Shown here: in pieces, positions 21,800 to 34,181 of the stretch
Numbering within the stretch: position 1 is the stretch's first letter
How the letters are laid out: every line of letters starts with the position of its first letter
From: Gnetum montanum
Taxonomy: Eukaryota > Streptophyta > Gnetopsida > Gnetales > Gnetaceae
Reading direction: 5' to 3'
Assembly (NCBI GenBank): GCA_015680685.1
Contig: MNCI01023672.1
Location: forward strand, 440,731-493,499
Length of the DNA stretch: 52,769 nucleotides
The notes under the pieces: generated by a model
Database searches by the model: none
Told to the model about the DNA's origin: nothing
Seen by the model: the letters and a program-made list of their open reading frames with translations, nothing else
Program-made: the position numbers and the translations under genes

Positions 21800-22250
21800 T
21801 CATTGTTTAAGTTATATTCTAATTAGGTAAGTAAAATATCTAGGATAATGCAAGTTGAGAATAAGGATTTGCCCTACATTTACTTAGGTAACGAAATATG
21901 AGTTGCGCTTTGTGTGACCCTGTTTAGGACTAGTGATTGGTGGTTGGTAGACCTTTAATTCATCTCTTATCATTATCTTAAAGAATGAGGTGAGTATTAA
22001 TAAAATAATATTTATTTCTCATATACCCCTCTCAATTATATTTTTTTTGCAAAATAAGCAAGAGAACATTAGGATATTCAACCTCAAGTCAAAAGCAAAA
22101 TTCAAAGTGTTGGACCATAGGAGCATGGAAGAAGCATTGGAGCTAGAAAAATATCATGGACATGAACTCATTTGAGAATGAACAAAACCTAAGGGGGGTA
22201 CATTATCACATCCCCATTCCCAAATGGTGCCACTACATAATGAACAAGAT
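21800..22250 (+). repeat. Gypsy 3' end with purine tract (inverted mate of 16495-16975)
   Basis: A short frame ending LDHRSMEEALELEKYHGHEL (about 22110-22172) resembles the C-terminus of chromovirus pol. Shortly after come AAAACCTAAGGGGGGTACAT, a good purine tract, and an LTR-like start TATCACATCCCC near 22206. The block upstream (21820-21970) is shared with the inverted copy at 16495-16975. It contains AGGTAAGT, a good splice-donor match. The element body that should precede it is not visible; the CCR4-like relic stands there instead. Confidence 0.5.
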
Positions 22251-23770
22251 GTCTCTTCATAACTATTGATGTAATTGAAATACCATAAAAATTTGCATGT
22301 TATAGTTAATTTTCATCATGTAGCTTTCACCCCACAAAACTCGAGGCAAAACTTCATTGTAAATGTAAAGATTGTAACCCATGGAGGACAATCTCACATA
22401 TCCCATGCTTTTGGAGCTAACAATGCCTCATAAGTGATCAAAGCCTCATTCCCCAAGTGAAAAAATTCACCTAGTATCTATATTTGGGCTTAGGGGGTTT
22501 CAAAATTGCCTTTTGGAATGCCAAAAATGACAATTTGATGGGTTTTATAGGAGGTATACATTTTTCTATGTTGGAGACACTTGCAAGGAGTAGATCTCAC
22601 CTACCCCCAGTGTGGAGAGGTGGGGGATTTCCCCTGAGCTTAGAAACTTTCCCCTAGCATGGAGACTACATGATCAGATTGGAAACCTTCTCCCCTCAAC
22701 ATGGAAGTTTCTTCCCCAATGTGGAGACTCCACCCCTAGCATAGAAATTGCATCCCCCCAACGTGGAAGCCACAAAAGCCAAAATTCATTACTTCATGCA
22801 CTTCAACATTGACTAGCCACTTCAACATTGATTAGCCACTTCAACAAGCATGGTGAAAAGCTCATAATGGAAGATTCATCTCCAATGTGGAAGGTGTGCC
22901 CTAGTTACTATTTATAGTAAAAAAATGGCCATGGAGAAAGGTGCTTACTATGTATAGTAACCCCCAAAATTTGGGCACCCATCTCACCTAAACAAGGTAG
23001 GAATTGGAACTCATTTTGCAACCCCATTCATGGCCCAAACCTATAAAGATCAACCCCAAATACCATTTACAAGTTTAGCACTTTACAATTTTTTAGTAAT
23101 TTTGAAGTTCTACACTTGGGCATTTTCAAGTACTCAAGAGTTCTTACAAGTTTTCACACTTTTTTTTTCTTGAACCCAACATAAAAACTCTCTGACCTTG
23201 TGACTTTGCAATCCCTCTTTGAAATTTGTGAACTTTCAAGCTCTATGCTATACTCCAAGGATTCCCCACTCCCAACATAGAGCACTTGGGTAATGTGGAT
23301 TTTTCACACTTCTCAACTCCCACCATAGCCAACTTGTAGATCTAAGATTGTAGTAGAGAATGTTTGAAAACATCAAAAGTGACTTAGTACCAAGATCATG
23401 GAGCAGATTGCATTGGCTTCAATGGGCTTTGAACTCCAACACAAGTGAACCCCTCCTTTTCTTTCACAAGCATTTTTAGTACACATTGTTGAAACCCATT
23501 CTTTATTGTTTTAATAAAGTTTAAAAGTTTCATTGTGTGAGTAATCTACATTTTCCTTTTATTTATTTTTTTTAGGTCTATAATTTTTACATTTTATTTT
23601 CACAATTTATTCACTTTGCATTTTGTAAGTCCCTGGTTGATCTACTAGACTAGCAAGGATGCCTTGAATCTCATTTTTTCCAAAGGCCCTGGGGGTTCAT
23701 GGGTTGAGGAACTATTGTGCACCAGGTCTCTTTCAATTTTTTCTAGTGATTAAATTTGTTGATTGCAACA
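22206..23770 (+). repeat. Probable 5' LTR of element F
   Basis: The right edge is set by the tRNA-Asn primer site at 23779. A TATA-like CCTATAAAGATC at about 23040 and a poly(A) signal AATAAAG near 23513 give U3, R and U5 in the right order. A degenerate array with the core TGGAGAC and C-rich spacers fills 22600-22790. The left edge is uncertain: a purine tract lies just before 22206, so this may be the LTR of an older element fused with F's. It does not align with the LTR of E over most of its length. Confidence 0.5.
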
Positions 23771-24531
23771 GTTTTTCTTAGTGCTAGAAGGAGGGCCTTT
23801 GCTTGATTTCTATGGCCAAATTTGATTACCATTATTGCCAACATTGCCTATTATATTGAAATCTATGTTTTATAACTAAAACCTTTGAATTTGCATTTTA
23901 ATCAACACTACCACCCATCCTCCTCTACTCCTGAGATCCAACATGGAGTGGTAGGTGTTTGGGCTTTGCAATTTTTATAGTAGTTGCTATGAATTTTCAA
24001 AGCCAACATTGATTTTCTAGTTTATTTTCTTAACACCCTTTGGCTACCAAAATTTTCTTAGTTTTCAACGTTGATGATGCAACTCTTCCAAAAACTACCA
24101 AACTTCTAAAATTCAGTTTCCTCCCCTCTTTCCCATCTTTCTAAGCTGAGAAAATTAGCAGCTAGGTAAAACCAATCTTAGTGGGAAATACCAACTTTCC
24201 ACTTTGATTTTTCAACTTTTCCCTCCCTCTCCCCAACATTGAGCTATAAGGTGTGAGATTTCCATTACCCCCCCACCCCCCACCCCCTCTTGCCATACCC
24301 AATGTAGAGGCAGTTAGGAGGCCAACTTAGATAAGGCTTGACACCAACATTTCCAATTTTTCATTTTTGGTAAAGGGGTAAACCCATCATACCCTCCACT
24401 TACTAATTATAGTAAATACTTCATTTTTAGCCATTTTTGTTTTCTTTAAATATTTTTGAATTCCATTCACTAGAATTTACTTCTATTTTATCATTTATAG
24501 CTAGTTTTAAGCCATTCTCAACATCATAGCC
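23771..24531 (+). other. Primer site and leader of element F
   Basis: TAGTGCTAGAAGGAGGGC at 23779-23796 is complementary to the 3' end of plant tRNA-Asn (GCCCTCCTTCTAGCGCCA) apart from two changes. It stands eight bases after a CA that could end the LTR. The remaining leader is non-coding and includes a C-run near 24265-24290. Confidence 0.6.
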
Positions 24532-25818
24532 ATGCCTTTCTAGCAATCTACCAAGTTGCACCTCATCTTCACTAGCGAAGTCCTAGCCAACAAGCCATGA
24601 GGGTATATGACCCCCAAAGACCCTGATGTCATTGAATGTATGCAATCTTGAGGATGAGAGGAAAAATTCCTAATTTTGCAATCATAAATGAAGACCAATA
24701 TAACTATATTTGCTCCAAAATATAAGTTGGCATGTTGATTCCACATTTGAAAGCAAAAGCCAAAAGGGAGTTTAAACTTATCCATTATAATGGTAAGGAG
24801 TACATCCCTTCCCCATATGATTAGATACCTCTATCTAATATCTATGCAAGTATACTATCCTAATTAATTGAGATGGAGGAAGAGGATGAAAAACATAGGT
24901 TCGAGGAATAATAGGAAGAGGAGGCTAAATTTAGCATAGAATCTGAGCTTGAAAACATCTAGGAAGGATTATTCTAATAAGAAACCCCCAAGGGCACCAA
25001 GCCTTCCCCTCATGCCTTTTTTTTCTCCATGGACATGGTGCCATCATCTTCCACAACAAATTCCATACCATCATAGCCATGCATGAAACTTAATCAATGC
25101 CATAAGCTATGATCCATAACCCATCTATGTCATTTGCTACATGGCCTCAATTTGTACAACCATCAATAGTGATTTTTACCATCACAAATCCATTAACTAT
25201 CCATGTGGGGCTCACCATGGGATCCCAAGTACCTCAAGGATCACACACCCCATTTGTCCCATTTGTGCCTCAAGTACCAACATAAACATCCTTTTCCTTG
25301 TTTGGCCCACAAGCTACAATCATAACACAACCTCTTCCTTCTGTCTTACAACCCATAGCAAGGTCACAAGCCTCATAACAAACACCACAACCTTATGTAC
25401 AAACCCCACAACCAACAAGGCCACCACAGGGTCTAGATCAATCCTTCTAGATGATCCAGGACCTAACAAAGGAGTTGAAGAGGCTTAAAGCCTCTACCTC
25501 ACAAACTGTTGAAGAGGTCTAGACAATTCCGTAAGTCCTATAGTCCCACCCTTGATACTTCCTCTTGGTGTCCCTATTCCTTAATTTAGCAAATACAATA
25601 GAGAAGGTAGCCCCAATTCTCACCTTATTACCTTTTGATTCGAATGCTTACTCATGCAACCATGATCTCATAGCATCATGATGATTTTCCCTATGTCTTT
25701 GACTCAAAAAGCACTTGACTAGCACGACACACTACCTAGAGAGTTTGTATCCTCTTTAGAGGACTTAGTAGTATATTTTGTCAACCACTTCAAGTATAAC
25801 TTAAAGCTTGACATTATG
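24532..25818 (+). pseudogene. gag: N-terminal part of gag of element F (Tat-like), cut by element C
   Basis: Shifting frames align with gag of element E. QYNYICSKI and FKLIHYNGKEY near 24690-24810 match QYNYICVKI of E. A Pro/Gln-rich stretch spans 25130-25440. IQDLTKELKRLKAS follows near 25455, and PREFVSSLEDL then FKYNLKLDIM at 25735-25818 match E's gag core. The reading stops exactly at the LTR of element C and resumes at 32829. The start is the ATG closest to the E start by alignment and is not certain. Confidence 0.65.
25814..25818 (+). repeat. Target-site duplication, left copy (TTATG)
   Basis: TTATG before the LTR at 25819 pairs with CTATG at 32829-32833 after the LTR ending at 32828, one base different. 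Counting only one copy keeps F's gag in frame across the insertion. Confidence 0.7.
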
Positions 25819-26666
25819 TGATGAGTGGCGAGGTACCCCTACACTCAACCATACAAATACGAGCATTACACGCGTGATCTGGTTGAACTCCGTAGGCTAA
25901 GTGCGTACATGCCTTATGGAACACTTAAGGTTAATTGTTCGTTGTCTTCCTAGACTTACTTGTATTTGTCATGGTTGTATGGTTAAGCAAGTTTAAGGTA
26001 TGTGATTTTTAAGTCTTTTATGTTTTATTACCTATGCTAATGAGGGAAAGGGTGAAGAGACTAAGTAACTAACTTTAACTAACTAAGTTCTAATGCCTAG
26101 CGTCAGTATCCGTTCCCACTTTCTGTTCACACCTTGAACCAATGCAACCTTCTAGGATTACCAAACATTATTCGTTATTGGGATTACCAAGCGTAACGCA
26201 CGTGCTCGAAGCAGTCGTACTGAATGCACTTAACTAGGAGTGTTGAGGGTTGAGAGAGATTAATTAACTAATAAATCATTTAAAAATTAACAATAATTAA
26301 ATTCCTAATTAGCTTAGTCCATACACTGCAAGGTTTATCCAAAAAGTTCATCTTTATTTCCATACACAAACTTATGCTTAGGTATAATATTTTCTTGAAT
26401 AAAGATCCATTCACTTTGGGACTCCTACTACGAGCACATGGAAATTACTCTAACTTTGGAATGGAAAAATTGTAAGAGTTTAGCTAAGGTCTAGATCTAG
26501 ATTGTGAAACAAGGGAGAGCCGCCTCTTATTTATAGATTTGGCGACACACTACGATATCGCATACGCAATATCGCAGGGGAAGATGCGATATCACATACA
26601 TGATATCGTGGGAGATGCGATATCGCGTACGCAATATCATGGCCCATGCAATATTGCATCCCATCA
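25819..26666 (-). repeat. 3' LTR of element C
   Basis: An 848-base family-1 LTR. On the minus strand it holds seven GATATC-type cores (26553-26660), then a TATA box at 26535-26528 (TATAAATA). The AATAAAG poly(A) signal lies on the same strand in CTTTATTTCC near 26354. It is about 96 bases longer than its partner at 32077-32828, mainly because of the palindrome array. Confidence 0.85.
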
Positions 26667-26679
26667 TACCCCCATGACT
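26667..26679 (-). other. Polypurine tract of element C
   Basis: The minus strand reads AGTCATGGGGGTA next to the LTR. The AGTCATGGGGG string recurs on the minus strand at 27215-27225 and 28583-28593, in the same relative places as in B. Confidence 0.7.
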
Positions 26680-28563
26680 GAATAAAAACTTGTCCTCAAG
26701 TTCCTTACAAAATATTGGGAAGGTATGGGATTATTGACTTGAATGGAACTAATGGTGAATGGGATGACATGTAAACAGATCATCATTACAAAACATGACA
26801 AAACTAGTGTTCATGACAACAGGAGTGAACACTTTATACATTTGACATCAGGCCTTATTTGCCAGCTGAGAGAAAAGAGAGAAGAAGTCTACTGCTGCCA
26901 ACACCAAGATTGTGCCTTTTTTTGTCTATCAGTAAGCGCGCCATCCATCTCGTTCCTTGCATAGCTGCTTCAGCACCGATCCATTCCAAGTGTTGCCTCC
27001 AAATCCAATCCATTGTTTCATGATTTCCATCTACACACACAACACAGTCTTTATATTAGCAAGGGTAAATGAATCACAATGCATTTGATACCTTGCTTCG
27101 GTGAAAGGTCCATTGGCTGAGTTCTGGTACGACTGATACAAGTCTGGAGATATAATAGTGGTGACTACCGAAGGTGTAGGGATTAGGAGAAAATTGAAAA
27201 AATTGGGTCTGGACCCCCATGACTAAGAGAAAACCTCTGGTAGTGATAGAATGGATAAAGAAAAAGAACAAGAAATATGGAGAAAAAGAGACAACTATAA
27301 CATCGATGAAATAGATGTCAAGATGGAAATGAACAAAATAGGGTGGATTGCAAAAATGTTAAGGCAAAGAATTTAACTAGTGTATCAAATAGGAATGCCA
27401 ATGGGTCCTCCCCAAAGCAGGCTCATGCCCTTAATGCCCTAACAAACCCACATTCGAAGAGTCCGTAGGCTCTGGGAATGTCATTTGGAACAAGAGTTAA
27501 AGTCTTAACCACAAGAATTTACTAACAAGAAAACAATGCATCCACCAAGATATACACTAATGATACAACCGACAATGAGGTGAACAATGGAGAGAAGGAT
27601 GAAGAGAAGAGAATGGAATGAAATCCCAAGAATAAGGTGGTGTATAGCCCCTTGTGTATTTAATGATTAATGTGACTTAGTAGATCCCATTCCAAGTACA
27701 GCCTCAAACAAACCACATCTAGTAACTTCACATCAATGCATTTGGCCAATCCATCCACTTGAAGTAACAAGAATGCCTTCACCAAAGAGCCACCACCATT
27801 CCAACGAAACGAAGGAAGAGAGAATGGGAAGTGAGAAGGGCCTTAGTTAGAGGGAACATGTTTATTTTAGTGCCATAACCAGTGCTTGTAGCCCAAATTA
27901 TTATTTCGTCTAAGGGGTGTGCTTTGAATTCTCACTGTTTTTTTTTTATCTTTATACGTGAGAATCACACCATGCAAAGACCTTGTTATTTTTATTTTCT
28001 TAGCTTCCTGATGATGGAGCAATGTTGGAATGGTAAGAAAACTCAAGAAGAAAACATCCAAGCACCCAAGAGAATGGCCAACACAAATGCATCAAGTTCC
28101 CTTGAAGTCACACCCTTTTCAATCCTTGAGTCCTTCCTTAGTTTAAGAAATGCCCAGTCACCATTTCTTTATAGTTCGTATTATTAAAAAAGGGACTGTA
28201 CAGTTCCAAGCCAAGAGAGACCATAGAAATTTATGGATGTATGGATGAAGTGGACTCATTGCCTGTCATATCAAAAGAACCATATCTTAGTATCAACATC
28301 ATAATCTTAAGGGTAAAAAGCAAACATTAGCAACTAATAGAAAATAGTTCATACCATCATTTAATAGCACTTATTGGATGACAAACTTAACAAAATGGAT
28401 AAGACACACATATACACACAAATAAAAGAAAAAGTATGAACGATGTTGTAAAACAAAAACAAGAAAAGTTAAAGAAATTTGTAAAACAAAAATGTGCAAA
28501 AAAAAATGTGTAAAACAAAAATATGTAAAATAAAAACTTAAAAGAACTAAGGACCCTGAATGA
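26680..28563 (-). other. Non-coding 3' region of element C
   Basis: It aligns with 7738-9637 in B along its length. At 26855-27220 it carries the counterpart of B's small ORF, with frame-shifting indels near the start; FTEARYQMHCDSFTLANIK is readable at about 27110-27050. The TCCTCCCCAAAGCAGGC block lies at 27403-27477. Confidence 0.6.
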
Positions 28564-29466
28564 TTAGCATAGGTGGCCATCTCCCCCATGACTGAATTGA
28601 AAGGGAGAGATCCAAAATAATGAGCGTTTGTTTGAATTTCTTAAAAGTGTCCAACTTCTCCCAATTGATGTTTTCAGGTTAAGGGTTGGAAGTTGGCGAT
28701 GCTCATATTCCAATGTATCTATGCTTTTGTTGTGGGTGCAAGTTGTGCCCCCAGTTCATTCCATGCATGTTGGTGGGTTACTCTCTTGATTAGTTGTCAA
28801 CCACGAGGTGTTCTCTTGTTGAGTGATTGCTACATACAAGCACCTTTATATGTTATCCTCTGGTGCACACTGGTTACATGCAAGAAATGCTAAGCATTCC
28901 TCCATGTCATCTCCCTTTGAGTCACTGTATGTGTTGCATGGAACTTTCTTCTTCTCGATCTTTCCATAGATGTTTTCCTTCGATATTTCCAAATAAAGAT
29001 CATGAATTCCTAGGCACGCGTTGATGGTGCTAAGCCATGCCCTCCCCATTATAATTGGGAAGTCCCCTTTGTTACTATTGACTTCTATCACTAGGAAATT
29101 AGCTGGGTATGACCAACCACACATAGTGGTAATGATGTCCTCCATCAATCCCAAGGGAATGGTGATGGACTGGTTAGCCAGATCTAGTTGAATATTGCTC
29201 TTCTTAAGTGGAGGCAGGTTCTAGGCTTGATACATTTCTCATGAGATTAAGTTGACTCCAGAACTTGAGTCAAGAAGAGCCTTACGAGGTTCGTTCCCAG
29301 AAACTTGGAGGTAGATTAAGGGACTTCCAGGGTCAGAGAGTTTTCTAGGAAGGTGGCCCACCTTTATACATTCAATAATGGTATGTGTTAACATAACCGT
29401 ATGCGTTGAGCTTTGTTGTTGGTTTGAAGGGAGCTTTGAAGCCTTATTTGTTGGAGGAGTGGTCAT
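28564..29466 (-). pseudogene. Protease and linker of element C, active-site glycine lost
   Basis: Retropepsin core with KALLDSSSGVNLIS: the D-S-G triplet reads D-S-S (GGT to AGT). Downstream PLGLMEDIITTMCGWSYP and IIMGRAWLSTINACLG are well kept, then SDSKGDDMEECLAFLACNQC. Further linker reaches a TAA at 28566-28564, where similarity to D ends. B has a different change at the same glycine, so the losses are independent. Confidence 0.75.
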
Positions 29467-31931
29467 AGACTCAACCGCTTGTGGTTGTGAGAGCTTGTTT
29501 GGACTTCTGGTTCTAAAGAAAGGTCTTCTCTTTGTACAGTTTTCAAAACCAGCAGTAGGTTAAAGGTTTACAGCTCTCATAGCATTACGTTAATGCGGTT
29601 GAGTGGGGAGTTCCCCTTGCATCGTTGGAGCGGGTGGTAGTGAAACTATCGGCGTATGAGTGGCAGATGGATTTGGAGGATGGTATGCATATGGTATATC
29701 TCCTAGAGGAGAAGGAGTCCTAAAATACTCCCAAACTTGGTAGTGAGGTTGTGGGGTTGCGTGACCCATAGAGTCACTTGCAGAAATCGACTACTGCACA
29801 TAGTAGCCATACAAGTCTAGTTGCTGGTAAGGGTATTGTTGTCTAGGCGGTGGCATCCCCCATGACTGTGGGTGTTGCCACTACTGATGTTACTTGATAG
29901 GTTGTGGTAGAGTTCCACTTGGATAATATGTTAATGGTTGGTGGAACTACCTCGGGTTACCTTGGGGGTAAGGTAACCTTCGGGGAGCTTGCCATCTATT
30001 AAGCCTTGGGTTGAGTGCATACACCCCGGACTCTTGCAGATGTGAGATTATTGGACAACATCCCTTAGGATGGTCATATTGGCAGATCTCACATCCATCA
30101 TCATTGTCTGTATCTGAATCCACAACCTCATTTACAATAGTCATTTTCCCTTACCCTTGTTATGTGCATGGTCTGAATCTCTCCGCTTTTTCTTATCATG
30201 GTCACTACTCTGTTCCTTAGACTCCTCTATGATTTTCAAAACAGTTTCGAATCTACTATCTAAGGAGTTCCACATTTGATCTACCTTAGCTAAAACTTCG
30301 ATTGTTAACTCTTGAAGCGGCAAGGTTTTTCTATTCACCAGCTTCTCAAGTGGTGACTCATCCTCTTCCTCACAGAATCTTACTCCCTTCTTTTGGAGGG
30401 AAGAATCGTAGGTATACTCTTCTGCACTTTCTCTTTTCTGTAGCCTTTCTTCTTCTTTAGCTACTTACTCCAAAAATCTATGAACTTCATGGGATCTAAG
30501 TTCAGATAATCTCCCTTAGGCATATGTCCCAAGGGTTCTCCTAGTTTCGTGTCTTAGCCCATCTACGAGGTGGCGGAGTTGATCCCGTTATGTGTAACCA
30601 TGACCCTAACAATGATGTAGCAATGCGTAATATCAACCCATGGCAGCATCCAAGGGTTCATGATTACCCTGCTTCCATCCTTGGATCTGCTTACGCAAGT
30701 TGGACACTCTGGAGTACGTTTGGTATTTATCGTTAAATAATTCTAGCATTGTACTCCACATCTTAATAGTTTCTATCTCTAAAGATCGGTACCAACTTTC
30801 TGCTTCTTTTATGAGTGTCCTAGGAAACAACTTTAACTTTTGCCACTCATTTTCAATATTTTGCAAGGTGCAGGCATTGTGGAATGCCTGTAAGTGATTC
30901 TGCAGATCAACATTGTATCCCCACTCAAACTGTGGGATATTATTCATGTTTAGTCTCTTAATTCGACTATCCTTTTGATGCCTTGTAGGTATTCTAACTA
31001 CCTTCGTAATGTCTAACATACTCTGGGTTGCTAGTAGGGGTTCATCATGATCATCTCTCTCATGACATCTATGATGCCTACGTGGTTCCCTAATTTCCCT
31101 TCTTTCATGCCATAATTCTCTCGAATGCCCTCATCCTCGTTCTCGACTCTCTCATCAAGGTCTCTCATTTTGCTTACCCTTATCCTCACTGTTGTGCTCT
31201 TTGTGACTGGGTCCTGATGTGGAAGGTGAGGGTGAATGGTTCGATGAAGAAGAAGAAGAAGGAGAACCATTGCCATGATGATGTTTCTTACCTTCTCTTC
31301 GGTGATCCCTGCCTCGATCATGATGATGATCAAAATGCTTACCCTTATCTTGTGCTTGTGTTCCATCAATGAACACTTGGTGTTCGTGGAAATTAGAACC
31401 AGGGTTGTGTATCATGGAGTGTAGGTTCCAATACCCCACCTCCTCACTATCGTTAGGAGGGGGAACATCATTTTGTAGAGAACCTATTGAGATAGGTTCG
31501 CCACCCTTAATTTCTCTTATGACGGGTGAAGCATTACAGGGGCCTTTACCCTTTAATGATGTGTGGCAACTCTCCTGCTGCAAGTCCCATTGATGTTGCA
31601 CTTTTGTGGGATGGTAATCCCTTGTGTCATAATCTTCTGCAATGTATTCAGCATATAGTTACGTCATGTCTATCTATGCAAGAGCATGAAGGAGCATGTT
31701 AGGGACCACCCGATCTAGGGGTAACACTATGTTACCTTGCAAATCTCTTCAGTGTAGTTGTTCATCTTGATGGAGGATAAAAGTAAAATCAGGTATATAC
31801 TCATCATGATGAGTATATACTACCCGATACTCTTGAGGAACTGGCGGATCTGGGTTATGTGTGTTTGACCGCTGACTATCTCTTGTGTGATCCCTAGGTG
31901 GTGAAGTGCTTTTATGAGAAGAAGAAGAAAT
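29467..31931 (-). pseudogene. gag: gag of element C, start codon lost and one frameshift
   Basis: Same domain order as gag of B: an N-terminal region, a His/Asp/Arg-rich stretch (31360-31150), the gag core (31019-30480; LKLFPRTLIKEAESWYRSL, YQTYSRVSNLRKQIQGWKQ), a zinc knuckle CX2CX3HX4C near 30096-30060 and a Pro/Gln-rich tail. The codon matching B's ATG reads ATT at 31931-31929. A one-base loss in a G-run near 30148 shifts the frame just before MTIVNEVVDSD, and the shifted frame then continues into the protease. Confidence 0.8.
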
Positions 31932-32057
31932 TGTTATTTTGTTGGTGTGCTATTGACTGTTATTTAAATTTTCTTCTGATTAACCCTAAGGGTTCTTTTA
32001 AGCTTCCCAATGATGTGGATTATTTCCTATGTTCTACTTAGCGCACAAACAACTTAG

Positions 32058-32075
32058 TCCCTGGAAACGGCGACA
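32058..32075 (-). other. Primer-binding site of element C (tRNA-Asp)
   Basis: Plus-strand CCCTGGAAACGGCGACA, one base before the LTR start at 32077, differs from the tRNA-Asp 3' end at a few positions. Confidence 0.75.
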
Positions 32076-32076
32076 A

Positions 32077-32828
32077 TGATGAGTGGCAAGGTACCCCTAC
32101 ACTCAACCATACAAATATGAGCGTTACACACGTGATCTGGTTGAACTCTACAGGCTAAGTGCCTACACGCCTTATGGAACACTTAAGGTTACTTGTTCGT
32201 TGTCTTCCCAGACTTACTTGTATTTGTCACGGTTGTATGGTTAAGCAAGTTTGAGGTATGTGATTTTTATGTCTTTTATGTTTTATCGCCTATGCTAATG
32301 AGGGAAAGGATGAAGAGACTAAGTAACTAACTTTAACTAACTAAGTTCTAATGCCTAGCATCAGTATCCGTTCCCACTTGTTGTTCACACCCTAAACCAA
32401 TGCAACCTTCTGGGACTACCAAACGCTATTCATTACTGGGATTACCAAGCGTAACGCACGTGCTCGAAGCGGTCATACTGAATGCACTTAACTAGGAGTG
32501 TTGAGGGTTGAGAGAGATTCATTAACTAATAAATCATTTAAACAATTAACAATAATTAAATTCCTAATTAGCTTAGTCCATGCACTACAAGGTTTATCCA
32601 AAAAGTTCATCTTTATTTCCATACACAAACTTGTGCTCAGGTACAATATTTGCTCAAATAAAGATCCGTTCACTGTGGGACTCCTACTGCAGGCACATGG
32701 AAATTACTCTAACTCTGGAATGGAAAAACTGCAAGAGTTTGGCTAAGGTCTAGATCTAGATTGCAAAACAAGGGAGAGACACCTCTTATTTATAGATTTG
32801 GCAGTTCATGCGATATTGTGTCCCATCA
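32077..32828 (-). repeat. 5' LTR of element C
   Basis: A 752-base family-1 LTR. It has a TATA box on the minus strand at 32794-32787 and only one GATATT core (near 32811). Differences from its partner at 25819-26666 are scattered and mostly transitions. Confidence 0.85.
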
Positions 32829-34181
32829 CTATGCTTGATCAACTCATGAAGGTCAAGTAGGGACCCTTAGAACTCATACAAAAGCTCATTTAGCAATGGT
32901 ATGGACTACTCAATGAAATACTAGAGGCCATAGCTAAAGCCCATCTTTTAGCCATATTCAAAGGGGTAGTAAATGACTTTATTAAGTCAAAACTCTACTA
33001 CCGTCCCTCAGCTAGGCATTTTCTCAAACTAAAAATATAGAGGATGCTATGGAGTCCAATCACGATCTACCCTACATAGCATAAAAAAATCAACATGCAT
33101 AAAGAAACAAAGAGAAAAACAAACAAAACAATACAACCGTAGCAACTGTAACCAACAAAACAAAGACCATGAACTAAAGGCCAAAGGCCAAACCACCCAA
33201 GGCCCCAACTAATGACTACAATAACCAACCATTAACCTCTGGGGCTATTGCATCAATGACAAATAGATCTAACTTTGAAAGAAATGATAGGTCCAAATAT
33301 GCTACCTTACCTATGAAACCATCCAAGTTACTAGACCAACTATTAAAGACTAGGCACATGCAACACAAACAAATGATCAAAGCCACTTGAAATAAACATG
33401 AGTAGTTATGCAAAGTAGTCAAAGGCCCCACTCAAGCAATGAAAGATGATCCTCAACTACTTGGGTACTTCAATCTAGACCATTTTTTCCATTATCACCA
33501 ATTTCTAGGTCATTACAAAGACTTCTGCCTCATGCTGAAGGATGACTTGCAGAGGATGATGGATACAGGGAGCTGGTCTTAGATGCTTCCAACCTAGTTT
33601 ATCCATAAGAATAGTTCATGAAGGTCTACAAAGACCTATTGAATGCTAATGAAAACCCTTATGTTATTTCAACATTCAACATTAATGATGATTGGAAACA
33701 TCCAAAAGAACCATTCATGATCTGAGTATCCCTTTATGATGAAAGGCCTTCTTCAGCTTTCCACACCTCAAGATTCCCATTTTTCATAAGACTACCATCA
33801 CGAGTGCCTCTAAGGAAATATTTTGTCACCAAGGTACCCCAACCTAGCACAACACAAATAGTTGTAGCCCAAATAATTGTGCAATGACCTCCTATGATGG
33901 CTAATGCTACTACCTCTTCCTCACAACCACCAACTAACAACCAAAAGACATCAACAAAGCAAAGGAAGAAGCATAAGTAAAAGCCCAATGACAAGGCTGA
34001 CAAGTAGATGGAGGCATGAAAGGAAGTGGGTCCACTGAAGCCCACTCCCATTTCAATTATATCCATGACCTCCTATACCTAATCTACTCCAACCAACAAG
34101 CCATAGAAGGACACTAAATCCCATAACTAGAACAATGAGGAAAAACCATAATCACCACAACCTAAATCCAAATTTTGCATT
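32829..34181 (+). pseudogene. gag: C-terminal part of gag of element F (Tat-like)
   Basis: Continues the F gag after element C with CTTGATCAACTC (LDQL), then PLELIQKL and GVVNDFIKSKLYY, matching PLELVQKF and GAMNDFIKSKLYY in E. RSKYATLPMKPSKLLDQLLK near 33290-33345 matches E. A damaged zinc knuckle HYHQFLGHYKDFC at about 33490-33530 has lost the first Cys of E's CHYHQMSGHNTDTC. After that the frame is broken by many stops. Confidence 0.65.

Larger units (their letters stand above)
25819..32828 (-). mobile_element. Element C: pol-less Athila-like retrotransposon, complete with target duplication
   Basis: Minus-strand order: 5' LTR (32828-32077), tRNA-Asp primer site, gag (31931-29467), protease and linker (29466-28564), 1.9 kb non-coding region (28563-26680), purine tract (26679-26667), 3' LTR (26666-25819). 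It is collinear with B, including the point at which pol is missing. The 5-base duplication and the interrupted F gag frame show it is a complete insertion. Confidence 0.85.

Noticed and set aside
21823-22060. An intron of a host gene, suggested by AGGTAAGT and a later pyrimidine tract
   Set aside because: The flanks do not join into a protein, and the same block occurs in the inverted copy next to the LINE; it is better explained as part of a repeat.
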